10,554 bases of DNA. Source: Sutterella sp. Lineage in GTDB: Bacteria; Pseudomonadota; Gammaproteobacteria; Burkholderiales; Burkholderiaceae_F. Positions 4,037-10,554 of the stretch are shown in pieces. The stretch spans positions 1-10,554 of the forward strand of contig JAHHRG010000062.1 in NCBI GenBank assembly GCA_020025965.1, given 5' to 3'. The first letter of the stretch is position 1; every line of letters starts with the position of its first letter. The translations under genes and the position numbers were made by a program. Under the pieces are notes generated by a model. That model did not search any database, was not told the origin of the DNA, and saw only the letters and a program-made list of their open reading frames with translations.

Positions 4037-6664
4037 TTAGAGCTTGGCGGCGACCCAGTCGTTGACGTCGGCGAGAGCGGCGTCAAGACCGTCGGCATTC
4101 TGAGCACCGGCCATGGCCATGTCGGGCTTGCCGCCGCCCTTGCCGCCCAGCTTGACGGCAACGGAGTTGACAAGTTCACCGGCCTTAACACGGTTCGTCA
4201 GGTCGCGGGTCACACCGGCGGCGAGCTGCACGCGGCCTTCGGCGTTGACTGCGGCGAGAACGGCGATGGCCGTACCGAGCTTATCCTTCACCTTGTCCAT
4301 CGTTTCGCGCAGAGCCTTGGCATCGGCACCGTCGATACGAGCGACGAGCAACTTCACGCCCTTGACTTCAACAGCCTGGGAGACGAGCGTGTCGCCCATG
4401 GAGGAGGCCACCTTGGACTTCAACTGTTCGAGCTGCTTTTCGAGGGCCTTCATGTTGGCCATCATGTCGTCGATCTTGGCGGGGAGTTCCGTCGTCTTGG
4501 CATTGAAACGGATGGCGGCGTCGGCAAGGACGCGAGCATTCGTCTGAGCGGCGCGAACGGCGTTCATACCCGTGATACCTTCGATACGGCGAACACCGGC
4601 AGAAATACCGGATTCGGCGATGATCTTGAAGGAACCGATGTCGCCCGTGCGGCGAACGTGCGTACCGCCGCAGAATTCGATCGAGTTGCCGATCGTGCAG
4701 ACGCGGACGATTTCACCGTACTTTTCGCCGAAGAGCATCGTGGCTCCCTTCTTCTGAGCTTCTTCGATGGGAAGCACTTCGGAAACGGTTTCGGCGTTAA
4801 GAAGGATCTGTTCGTTAACGAGCGTTTCGACCTGAGCGATTTCTTCAGCAGTCATAGCGTGGCCGTGAGCGAAGTCGAAGCGGGTCGTTTCGGGCGTCAC
4901 CAAAGAACCCTTCTGCTGGACATGGTCACCCAAGACCTTGCGAAGTGCCTTCTGGAGCAAGTGCGTCACGGAGTGGTTGCGAACGATGGCCTGACGGCGA
5001 TCTTCTTCAACGGCGAGGTCAAAGGTTTCGCCGACGGCGATGTGACCTTCTTCAACGTGGCAGGCATTGCCCGTGACCTTGCCCTTCACGCGGAAGGTAT
5101 CAAGGACGGCAAGGATGGAGGTGTTGTTACGGCAGAGACCCGTGTCGCCGACCTGACCGCCCTGTTCGGCGTAGAAAGGCGTACGGTCGAAGACAGCCAC
5201 GCAGTCGTCGCCGGCTTCAACTCGTTCGACGGCTTCGCCGTCCTTATAAAGAGCGAGAACCTTGGAGCCCGTTTCCTTCAAGGATTCGTAACCCGTGAAG
5301 ACGGTGTCTTCACCCTTGTAATCGAGCCCCAGGGCCATCTTGAACTTCGCATTGGCACGAGCGGCCTCGCGCTGGCGGGCCATGGCGGCGTCAAAGCCGT
5401 CGGTGTCGATCGTCATGTTGCGTTCACGGCAAACGTCGCCCGTCAAGTCGGCGGGGAAACCGTAGGTGTCGTGAAGCTTGAAGCAGATTTCACCGTCGAG
5501 CACGCCGGTCGTGTTCTTCGAGATGGCATCTTCGAGGATTTCCATACCCTTCGAGAGCGTCAGGAAGAAGCGGCGTTCTTCTTCTTCGATCACCTGTTCA
5601 ATGCGCTTATCCATGATTTCCGGATAGGCTTCGCCCATTTCGGTGCGAACGGCGTCGACCAAACGGTAGAAGAAGGGCTTGCGAGCACCGAGCTTGTAGC
5701 CGTGACGGATGGCGCGGCGGCAGATGCGACGAAGCACGTAAGCGCGGCCTTCGTTACCCGGAACGATACCGTCGGCAACGGAGAAGGTACAGGCGCGGAT
5801 GTGGTCGGCAATAACCTTGAGAGACGGGGATTCCGGATCAACGGCTTCACCGCTCGTTTCTTCGAGAACGGCACGCACGCGAGCGAGGAGGTTCTGGAAG
5901 AGGTCGATGTCGTAGTTGTTGTGAACACCCTGAAGAACGGCAGCAATACGTTCAAGACCCATACCCGTATCAACGGAGGGCTTCGGAAGCTTGTGCATTA
6001 CGCCGCGTTCGTCACGGTTGAACTGCATGAAGACGAGGTTCCAGATTTCGATGTAACGGTCGCCGTCTTCTTCCGGGGATCCCGGAGGGCCGCCTTGGAT
6101 CTTGTCGCCGTGGTCGTAGAAAATTTCGGAGCAGGGACCGCAGGGACCCGTGTCGCCCATCATCCAGAAGTTATCGGACATGTAGCGGGCACCCTTGTTG
6201 TCGCCGATGCGAACGATACGTTCGGCCGGGACACCCACTTCCTTATTCCAGATGTCATAAGCTTCGTCGTCTTCGGCGTAAACCGTGACCCAGAGCTTTT
6301 CCGCAGGGAGCATGAAGTGCTTCGTAAGAAGTTCCCAGGCAAAGCGGATGGCATCGTGTTTGAAGTAGTCACCGAAGGAGAAGTTCCCGAGCATTTCGAA
6401 GAACGTGTGGTGACGGGCGGTATAACCGACGTTATCAAGGTCGTTGTGCTTGCCGCCTGCGCGAATGCACTTCTGGCTGGTGGTGGCGCGGGTATAGGGA
6501 CGCTTGTCGAAACCGAGGAAGACGTCCTTGAACTGGTTCATACCGGCGTTCGTAAAGAGAAGCGTCGGATCGTTACCGGGGACAACAGGGCTGGATTTGA
6601 CGATCGTGTGACCCTTGCTTTCGTAGAACTCCAAATAAGTTTTACGGATATCTGCAACTTTCAT
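4037..6664 (-). CDS. alaS: Alanyl-tRNA synthetase
   Basis: Attaches alanine to tRNA-Ala in the cytosol and edits mischarged Ser- and Gly-tRNA-Ala. The 875 residues equal the full bacterial length. Domain order: class II catalytic core at about 1-240 (N-terminal FTNAGMNQFKD near 37-47, the R-rich TSQKCIRAGGKHNDLDNVG segment, GMGLERI near 234-240); tRNA-recognition domain to about 460; editing domain with zinc ligands HSVTH (564-568) and CGGTH (665-669); a coiled-coil segment near 722-752; and a C-Ala domain with GGKGGGKPDMAMA (840-852). All the key editing ligands are present, so it should be fully active. It is first in an operon with the TusA-like gene. The ATG at 6664 fits the family N-terminus, although its Shine-Dalgarno is weak. 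Confidence 0.98.
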   Translation of the reverse strand: MKVADIRKTYLEFYESKGHTIVKSSPVVPGNDPTLLFTNAGMNQFKDVFLGFDKRPYTRATTSQKCIRAGGKHNDLDNVGYTARHHTFFEMLGNFSFGDYFKHDAIRFAWELLTKHFMLPAEKLWVTVYAEDDEAYDIWNKEVGVPAERIVRIGDNKGARYMSDNFWMMGDTGPCGPCSEIFYDHGDKIQGGPPGSPEEDGDRYIEIWNLVFMQFNRDERGVMHKLPKPSVDTGMGLERIAAVLQGVHNNYDIDLFQNLLARVRAVLEETSGEAVDPESPSLKVIADHIRACTFSVADGIVPGNEGRAYVLRRICRRAIRHGYKLGARKPFFYRLVDAVRTEMGEAYPEIMDKRIEQVIEEEERRFFLTLSKGMEILEDAISKNTTGVLDGEICFKLHDTYGFPADLTGDVCRERNMTIDTDGFDAAMARQREAARANAKFKMALGLDYKGEDTVFTGYESLKETGSKVLALYKDGEAVERVEAGDDCVAVFDRTPFYAEQGGQVGDTGLCRNNTSILAVLDTFRVKGKVTGNACHVEEGHIAVGETFDLAVEEDRRQAIVRNHSVTHLLQKALRKVLGDHVQQKGSLVTPETTRFDFAHGHAMTAEEIAQVETLVNEQILLNAETVSEVLPIEEAQKKGATMLFGEKYGEIVRVCTIGNSIEFCGGTHVRRTGDIGSFKIIAESGISAGVRRIEGITGMNAVRAAQTNARVLADAAIRFNAKTTELPAKIDDMMANMKALEKQLEQLKSKVASSMGDTLVSQAVEVKGVKLLVARIDGADAKALRETMDKVKDKLGTAIAVLAAVNAEGRVQLAAGVTRDLTNRVKAGELVNSVAVKLGGKGGGKPDMAMAGAQNADGLDAALADVNDWVAAKL

Positions 6665-6794
6665 GGTCTTATGTGATTCCGGGGTGATGGAGCCGGCCCA
6701 GCGGCAATGAAGGCGGGTCGACCTAAAAGAAATTGGTCCGTGGTCGTGGCGTCAACTTCCGCGAAGGACGCGCGACGACGAAAAGGAAACAAAT

Positions 6795-6823
6795 ATTTTA
6801 GCGCGAAAACGCTCGCCGTTTAA
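6795..6823 (-). promoter_or_regulatory. Possible alaS promoter
   Basis: Minus-strand -10 TAAAAT (6795-6800), with a weak -35 TTAAAC (6818-6823) 17 bases upstream. This would give a leader of about 125 bases. The leader contains a perfect GGTCGACC palindrome (about 6715-6724), but I see no T-box or known riboswitch, and none is expected in proteobacteria. Confidence 0.35.
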
Positions 6824-6883
6824 TCTTAGCCCCTTGATTCATCGGAAAAAACGGGGAAATATCGGGCTTTTCTCGGGCTAATC

Positions 6884-6925
6884 CCAAAGAAAAAACCGAA
6901 CTTTCCGTGAGAAAAGTTCGGTTTT
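6884..6925 (-). terminator. Terminator of hemN
   Basis: A 13-bp stem, AAAACCGAACTTT paired with AAAGTTCGGTTTT (6892-6904 and 6913-6925), is followed on the minus strand by TTTTTTCTTT. It begins about 27 bases past the hemN stop. Because alaS starts upstream on the same strand, it insulates alaS from hemN transcription. Confidence 0.92.
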
Positions 6926-6952
6926 CAGTCGACAGTGTTGTCGTTCGGCGTC

Positions 6953-8353
6953 TTAGGCGATGCGGGAATAGCCGCCGGCACGCGTCGATTCGCGCAGATA
7001 GCGGTCAAAGTGCATGGCGACTGCACGAACGAAAATCTTGCCCTTGGCGGAGACAACGAGACGGTCGTCGTAGAGTTCAACGAGTTCGTGTTTCACATAG
7101 GGTTTCATCTTGCCGAGTTCGTAAGCGAAGGTCTTGTCGAAGTCGATGCCGAAGCGTTCTTCCACGTCCTTCTTGACGAGTTCGAAGTTGCACATGATCT
7201 TCATGATCACGTAGTGGCGAAGCAAATCGTCGTCGTTCAGCTGATAACCGCGGTTCGTTGCCAGGCGGCCTTCGCGGATGGCGGCATAGTAGTCGTCGAG
7301 TTCGCGCGGGTTGCAGGCATAGGCACCGTCGATCTTCGAAATGCCGGAGACACCAAGAGCAACCATGTCGCATTCGGCCATCGTGGAGTAGCCCTGGAAG
7401 TTGCGCTGAAGGCTGCCTTCCTGCTGAGCAATCGACAATTCGTCCGTTTCCTTCGCAAAGTGGTCCATACCGATGTAACGGTAGCCGTTCGAGGTGAGAC
7501 GCGTGATCGCGTCAAACATGATGTTGACCTTTTCGAGCGTATCGGGCAGATCGGCGGACAAAATGCGGCGCTGGGCCTTGAAGTGATTCGGCAGGTGAGC
7601 GTAGTGGTAAAGCGCAATACGGTCGGGCTGAAGTTCAAGGATCTGGTCGATCGTGTGTTCGAAGGTCTTGCGCGTCTGTTTCGGAAGACCGTAGATCAAG
7701 TCCATGTTGACGGAATCAAAACCGTTGGCGCGGGCGGCTTCCAGGGTTTCCTTCGTCATTTCAAAGGGCTGGATACGGTTGACGGCTTTCTGCACTTCAG
7801 GATTAAAGTCCTGAACGCCCAAAGACATGCGGTTCAAACCGATCTTGGCGAGCGTGGCGACCTTATCGGGATTGCAGGAGCGCGGGTCAACCTCGATCGA
7901 GAATTCACCGTTCTTGGCAAGCGGGAAACGCTTCGTGAGCGTTTCCATCATCAGTTCGAGTTCGTCCGTTTCAAGGAAAGTGGGAGAACCGCCCCCGAAA
8001 TGGAGCTGAGCAAGTTCCTGAGTGCCCGTCAGGTGTTCCTTGACGAGGTCGGCTTCAAGGCCGATCGTTTCAAGATATTCCTTGCTTCGCGTGTGGTCGC
8101 GCGTCACGATCTTATTGCAGCCGCAATAGAAGCAGACGTCGTTACAGAAAGGAACGTGAACGTAAAGCGAGAGGTCGGCCGGGTTCTTGGCGTTTTCACG
8201 TTCGTGAAGAACACGCGCGTAATCTTCGGGACCGAAGGAGGCATTGAAGCGGTCGGCTGTGGGGTAGGACGTATATCGCGGAGCCGGTACGTCGAATTTG
8301 CGGAGGAGATCGATTTCAGGCAGTTCTACACCGCTTTTGGCAGGATTCGACAT
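6953..8353 (-). CDS. hemN: Oxygen-independent coproporphyrinogen III dehydrogenase (radical SAM)
   Basis: Oxidatively decarboxylates coproporphyrinogen III to protoporphyrinogen IX without oxygen, using S-adenosylmethionine and a [4Fe-4S] cluster; cytosolic step of anaerobic haem synthesis. The 466 residues are close to E. coli HemN (457). Landmarks: N-terminal PRYTSYPTADRF (25-36), typical of true HemN; Tyr64 in LYVHVPFC; and the cluster ligands CxxxCxxCxC (Cys70, Cys74, Cys77; Cys79 completes the HemN-specific pattern). Also present are the SAM-binding GGGSP (120-124), and a C-terminal region matching HemN proper rather than the shorter HemW. An AAGGA site lies 10 bases before the ATG at 8353. 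A perfect FNR box in the upstream region suggests activation when oxygen is low. Confidence 0.97.
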   Translation of the reverse strand: MSNPAKSGVELPEIDLLRKFDVPAPRYTSYPTADRFNASFGPEDYARVLHERENAKNPADLSLYVHVPFCNDVCFYCGCNKIVTRDHTRSKEYLETIGLEADLVKEHLTGTQELAQLHFGGGSPTFLETDELELMMETLTKRFPLAKNGEFSIEVDPRSCNPDKVATLAKIGLNRMSLGVQDFNPEVQKAVNRIQPFEMTKETLEAARANGFDSVNMDLIYGLPKQTRKTFEHTIDQILELQPDRIALYHYAHLPNHFKAQRRILSADLPDTLEKVNIMFDAITRLTSNGYRYIGMDHFAKETDELSIAQQEGSLQRNFQGYSTMAECDMVALGVSGISKIDGAYACNPRELDDYYAAIREGRLATNRGYQLNDDDLLRHYVIMKIMCNFELVKKDVEERFGIDFDKTFAYELGKMKPYVKHELVELYDDRLVVSAKGKIFVRAVAMHFDRYLRESTRAGGYSRIA

Positions 8354-8395
8354 GTTTAAATATTCCTTGGAATGTGACGTAGGTTAAACTTCCTG

Positions 8396-8438
8396 ATATT
8401 ATTGAACGCAAAGAACGCCTTTTCTTGATTCCTATCAA
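8396..8438 (-). promoter_or_regulatory. FNR-dependent hemN promoter (perfect FNR box plus -10)
   Basis: TTGAT-TCCT-ATCAA at 8425-8438 matches the FNR consensus TTGATnnnnATCAA at every defined position. On the minus strand a TAATAT -10 element lies at 8396-8401. If transcription starts near 8389-8390, the box is centred near -42, the geometry of class II FNR-activated promoters (-41.5). The resulting leader is about 36 bases and contains the hemN Shine-Dalgarno. No good -35 is present, as expected when FNR occupies that place. FNR itself is encoded by the divergent gene. Confidence 0.85.
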
Positions 8439-8478
8439 AGATAAGGGCATTTGCTTTGCTTGCATTTTTCTTGGATCG

Positions 8479-8501
8479 GATCGCTCTCGGGCGATCTTTT
8501 T
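8479..8501 (+). terminator. Terminator-like hairpin in the hemN-fnr intergenic region
   Basis: GATCGC (8479-8484), a 6-base loop region, GCGATC (8491-8496), then TTTTT: a compact plus-strand intrinsic terminator. No plus-strand gene lies directly upstream; hemN starts at 8353 and runs the other way. It might end a short transcript starting near the FNR box, or block antisense read-through into fnr. The same stem could also form near the start of a minus-strand RNA. Confidence 0.6.
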
Positions 8502-8520
8502 ATCCGGAAGCGTAAGAATC

Positions 8521-8549
8521 TTAACGGGTGGATATTACCCAAATATTAT
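8521..8549 (+). promoter_or_regulatory. Probable fnr promoter
   Basis: -35 TTAACG (8521-8526, 4 of 6) and -10 TATTAT (8544-8549, 5 of 6), 17 bases apart. The predicted start is near 8556, giving a leader of about 116 bases. This leader contains a loose inverted repeat CTCCGA/TCGGAG (8595-8600 and 8626-8631). The FNR box lies about 125 bases upstream of this start, so any effect on fnr would be indirect or weak. Confidence 0.5.
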
Positions 8550-8671
8550 GGATTTCGGTCGTCGGCAACGATAGCGGAAGCCGAGGATTAGGAGCTCCGA
8601 AAGCTTGCCGTCTCTGTCTCAGATCTCGGAGATGAGTTTTCTGTACGATCGTTTTCTTGGAGTTTTCGAAG

Positions 8672-9457
8672 ATGAATTTGTCGACTTTGAGGGTTGCCTG
8701 CTCCAATTGCAATCTTCGGGAAGTTTGTATGCCCTTGGGCCTAACGCTCAAGGAAATCGAACGTCTTGAAGATCTCGTTGTGAGCCGTCGCCGAATTCGT
8801 CGTGGAGAAGTCCTTTATCGTGCCGGTGATCACTTCGACAACCTTTATGCCGTTCGTCTGGGGTTTCTGAAATGTACCGTGATGAGCAGTGACGGTCGCG
8901 AACAGGTGACGAACTTCTATATGGCCGGTGAGATGTGCGGGATCGACGGGATTGCGAGCGGTGTTTATTCTTGCGACGTTGTGGCGCTCGAAGACACGGA
9001 AGTCTGCGTGATTCCCTATGACCGCATGGAAGACCTCACCACCTCGGTGCGTGCCATGGGCATTCACTTCCAGAAACTTCTTTCCCGAGAAATCGTCCGT
9101 CAGCACGGCGTGATGCTTCTTTTAGGTTCGATGCGCGCCGAAGAACGTCTGGCCGCTTTCCTTCTGACGCTTTCTCAGCGCTTTGAAGCCCGCGGTTATT
9201 CCCGAAGCGAATTCGTGCTTCGCATGACGCGTGCGGAAATCGGCTCTTATTTGGGGTTGAAGCTTGAAACCGTGAGCCGCGTACTCTCGCGCTTCTCGCA
9301 CGACGGTCTGATTGAAGTGAATCAGAAGCACGTTCGCATTTTCGATCCGGAAAGCCTCCGTGCGATCGTTTCTGCCGTGAGTCTCGATCACAGTGCCCCG
9401 AACGTTCAGGCATCGGGCATGATCATGCACGTGATTCGCGACGACACGAAGAAGTAG
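8672..9457 (+). CDS. fnr: FNR-type oxygen-sensing transcription regulator (Crp/Fnr family)
   Basis: Cytosolic dimeric regulator that holds a [4Fe-4S] cluster when oxygen is absent and then binds TTGATnnnnATCAA sites. With the ATG start the protein has 261 residues. The cluster ligands match E. coli FNR: Cys10, Cys13 and Cys19 (CxxCxxxxxC) and an internal Cys112 in the EVCVIP segment. An effector (cNMP-like) beta-roll spans about 25-120, a dimer helix follows, and a C-terminal winged helix has the recognition motif ETVSR (199-203), whose Glu, Ser and Arg read FNR sites in E. coli. A GGAG site (8659-8662) 9 bases before the ATG decides this start over an in-frame TTG at 8657. It is divergent from hemN, a likely target. 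A tail of about 25 residues after the winged helix is not obvious in E. coli FNR. Confidence 0.96.
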   Translation: MNLSTLRVACSNCNLREVCMPLGLTLKEIERLEDLVVSRRRIRRGEVLYRAGDHFDNLYAVRLGFLKCTVMSSDGREQVTNFYMAGEMCGIDGIASGVYSCDVVALEDTEVCVIPYDRMEDLTTSVRAMGIHFQKLLSREIVRQHGVMLLLGSMRAEERLAAFLLTLSQRFEARGYSRSEFVLRMTRAEIGSYLGLKLETVSRVLSRFSHDGLIEVNQKHVRIFDPESLRAIVSAVSLDHSAPNVQASGMIMHVIRDDTKK

Positions 9458-9480
9458 AACGCGACTTCCACCAATACCTC

Positions 9481-9525
9481 AAAGCGCTTGTAGCCTTCAA
9501 AATCGGCACAAGCGCTTTTTTCTTT
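9481..9525 (+). terminator. Terminator of fnr
   Basis: An 11-bp stem AAAGCGCTTGT/ACAAGCGCTTT (9481-9491 and 9508-9518) encloses a smaller GCC/GGC pairing and is followed by TTTTTTCTTT. It lies 23 bases past the fnr stop. Confidence 0.92.
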
Positions 9526-9550
9526 AGGGAGAGAAGATAGGTGCAAAGGC

Positions 9551-9580
9551 TTGAGAGACACAGCCAATCATTGATATGAT
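9551..9580 (+). promoter_or_regulatory. Promoter of the Bug-family gene
   Basis: -35 TTGAGA (9551-9556, 5 of 6) and -10 TATGAT (9575-9580, 5 of 6) with an 18-base spacer. The predicted start is near 9587, about 33 bases before the ATG. A perfect inverted repeat (9566-9581) overlaps the -10. Confidence 0.65.
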
Positions 9581-9581
9581 T
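9566..9581. promoter_or_regulatory. Palindrome AATCAT-N4-ATGATT over the promoter (possible operator)
   Basis: A perfect 6-bp inverted repeat with a 4-base spacer overlaps the -10 box of the Bug-gene promoter. The position suits a repressor site. It does not match the FNR consensus and I cannot name the regulator. Confidence 0.4.
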
Positions 9582-9619
9582 ATTTATCAGACACCTTAAT
9601 TTCCCAACAGAGACTCTTT

Positions 9620-10554
9620 ATGCTTCAACGTCGTACGCTGCTTTCGATGATTGGGGCCGGGGCGCTTTGCACCACGCTCCCCGGTGCCGTGTTCGCCCGA
9701 ATTGAGGAAGGCGACGGCTCGAATCCGATCCGCGTGATCGTTCCCTATCCGCCGGGAGGTCCGTTGGATATTGCTGCGCGCGTATTGGCCGAAGCTGTTC
9801 AGGACGAATTGGGAAACGTAATCGTTGATAATCGGCCCGGCGCTGGCGGCAGTATCGGGATGACTTACGTCAAACGTCAAAAACCCGACGGCCGTACGCT
9901 TGTGGTGGGAGCGGTGGCGACGCAGGCAATCAATCCGCATATCTATAAAAGAATTCCTTACGATCCGCAGAAGGACTTCAAGCCGGTGACGCTCATTGCG
10001 AATGTGCCGAACGTTCTTGTGGTCGCCAAGCCTTGGGCCGATAAAGTCGGCATTCACGATTTGGCCGGTTTGGTGGCTTACGCCAAAAAGCACCCGGGCG
10101 AGCTCAATTACGCTTCGGGCGGAAACGGGTCGGCCGGTCATTTGGCGACAGAATGGATGAAGAAAGGTTTCGGTCTCAAGATGGTCCATATTCCTTTTGC
10201 CGGGGCTTCGGCTGCTCAGCTTTCGCTTCTGTCGGGGCAGACCGATCTGATGTTTGACAATTTGGCGAGCGCTTTCGTGCAGATCAGTGCCGGGAACCTG
10301 CTTCCTTTGGCGGTGACGACCGAAAAACGTGTGGCCGAGTTGCCCGATGTGCCGACGATGGCCGAATCGGGGATTGCCAGATTTGACATCTCAACTTGGT
10401 ACGGTCTTTTTGTGCCGGAGAAAACGCCGGACAATATCGTCAAGGAATTGAACGGCATATTTACACAGGCGCTCGTTTCGCCTGCCGTCTCCGAGCGTCT
10501 TACTCGCTTGGGGAGCAAACCTCAGCCGACAACGCCTGCTGAATTTCAATTGTT
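9620..10554 (+). CDS. Tripartite tricarboxylate transporter substrate-binding protein (Bug/TctC family), 3' end cut
   Basis: Periplasmic solute-binding protein of the Bug family, abundant in Burkholderiales. It captures a small organic acid or related solute and would feed a TctAB-type membrane transporter, or act alone as a sensor or binder. The 311 residues present are nearly full length (family about 320-330), so only the C-terminal tip is missing. An N-terminal export signal has paired arginines (RRTLL, residues 4-8), a hydrophobic core and a likely cleavage after VFA (residue 26). The paired arginines leave Tat export possible, although Sec is likely. Ligand-loop motifs: VPYPPGGPLDIAAR (41-54) with Asp50, and the VDNRPGAGGSIG segment (69-80). 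No tctAB genes are visible, and orphan Bug genes are common in the group. The ligand cannot be predicted. The Shine-Dalgarno (CAGAGA) is weak. Confidence 0.95.
   Translation, partial: MLQRRTLLSMIGAGALCTTLPGAVFARIEEGDGSNPIRVIVPYPPGGPLDIAARVLAEAVQDELGNVIVDNRPGAGGSIGMTYVKRQKPDGRTLVVGAVATQAINPHIYKRIPYDPQKDFKPVTLIANVPNVLVVAKPWADKVGIHDLAGLVAYAKKHPGELNYASGGNGSAGHLATEWMKKGFGLKMVHIPFAGASAAQLSLLSGQTDLMFDNLASAFVQISAGNLLPLAVTTEKRVAELPDVPTMAESGIARFDISTWYGLFVPEKTPDNIVKELNGIFTQALVSPAVSERLTRLGSKPQPTTPAEFQL

Noticed and set aside
3767..6676. A 969-residue open frame on the plus strand, antisense to the whole of alaS and tusA
   Set aside because: It mirrors the codon pattern of the real genes opposite, has low-complexity composition rich in Val, Gly, Phe and His, no recognisable domain and no Shine-Dalgarno. 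alaS on the other strand has every expected motif.
6665..6883. Possible T-box or riboswitch in the alaS leader
   Set aside because: T-box leaders are not expected in proteobacteria, and I see no specifier loop, antiterminator or terminator pair. Only an 8-bp palindrome and a weak promoter are visible.
6935..8359. A 474-residue open frame antisense to hemN
   Set aside because: Same kind of shadow. hemN has the full radical-SAM signature and length, and the antisense frame shows no family features.
9566..9589. FNR box in front of the Bug-family gene
   Set aside because: TTGAT is present at 9571-9575, but the second half does not match ATCAA at the required spacing.
1..10554. CRISPR arrays, insertion sequences, phage genes or toxin-antitoxin pairs
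   Set aside because: No regularly spaced repeats, transposase or integrase motifs, or small paired genes were seen. The only direct repeat is the tRNA-Ser duplication. tRNA-Arg is not flanked by an integrase or by an att-like repeat of its 3' end that I could find.

Overview
This window looks like chromosomal housekeeping DNA from a betaproteobacterium, most likely Burkholderiales and perhaps a Sutterella/Parasutterella-like anaerobe or microaerophile. That placement is an inference from three things: the protein families (a DUF1178 zinc ribbon, a Bug/TctC-type periplasmic binding protein, and a true FNR next to an oxygen-independent HemN), the moderate GC content, and overall gene style. No 16S rRNA or other phylogenetic marker was used.

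Layout, left to right. At 1-301 there are two tandem tRNA-Ser(GGA) genes on the minus strand. The left one is cut by the window edge, and each has its own related promoter region. At 492-944 (+) is a DUF1178 zinc-ribbon protein, followed by an AT-rich terminator. At 1044-1598 (+) is a 184-residue protein I do not recognise, followed by a good terminator. At 1723-3024 (+) is a thyA-folA operon ending in a strong terminator. At 3083-3361 is a gene-free stretch lying between two converging terminators; it carries five DnaA-box-like 9-mers. At 3401-3477 (-) is tRNA-Arg(ACG). At 3562-3733 is an unexplained block with no clear gene. At 3788-6664 (-) is an alaS-tusA transcription unit. At 6953-8353 (-) is hemN. 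At 8672-9457 (+) is a divergent fnr. From 9620 to the window end (+) is a tripartite-tricarboxylate (Bug/TctC) solute-binding protein, cut off close to its C-terminus.

How the genes work together. ThyA consumes methylene-tetrahydrofolate and releases dihydrofolate, which the next gene product, FolA, reduces, so the operon is a closed folate/dTMP unit. hemN and fnr are divergent. A perfect FNR box (TTGAT-N4-ATCAA) sits about 42 bp upstream of the predicted hemN start of transcription. The oxygen sensor encoded next door therefore probably switches on anaerobic haem synthesis. The other units (tRNAs, alaS-tusA, Bug protein) are independent, and most end in recognisable intrinsic terminators.

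I did not find a convincing new multi-gene system. The observations most worth following are the DnaA-box cluster at 3135-3266, the FNR-hemN circuit with an extra terminator-like hairpin in the shared intergenic region, the unexplained block at 3562-3733, a palindrome over the Bug-gene promoter, and a leucine in FolA at the position of E. coli Pro21.
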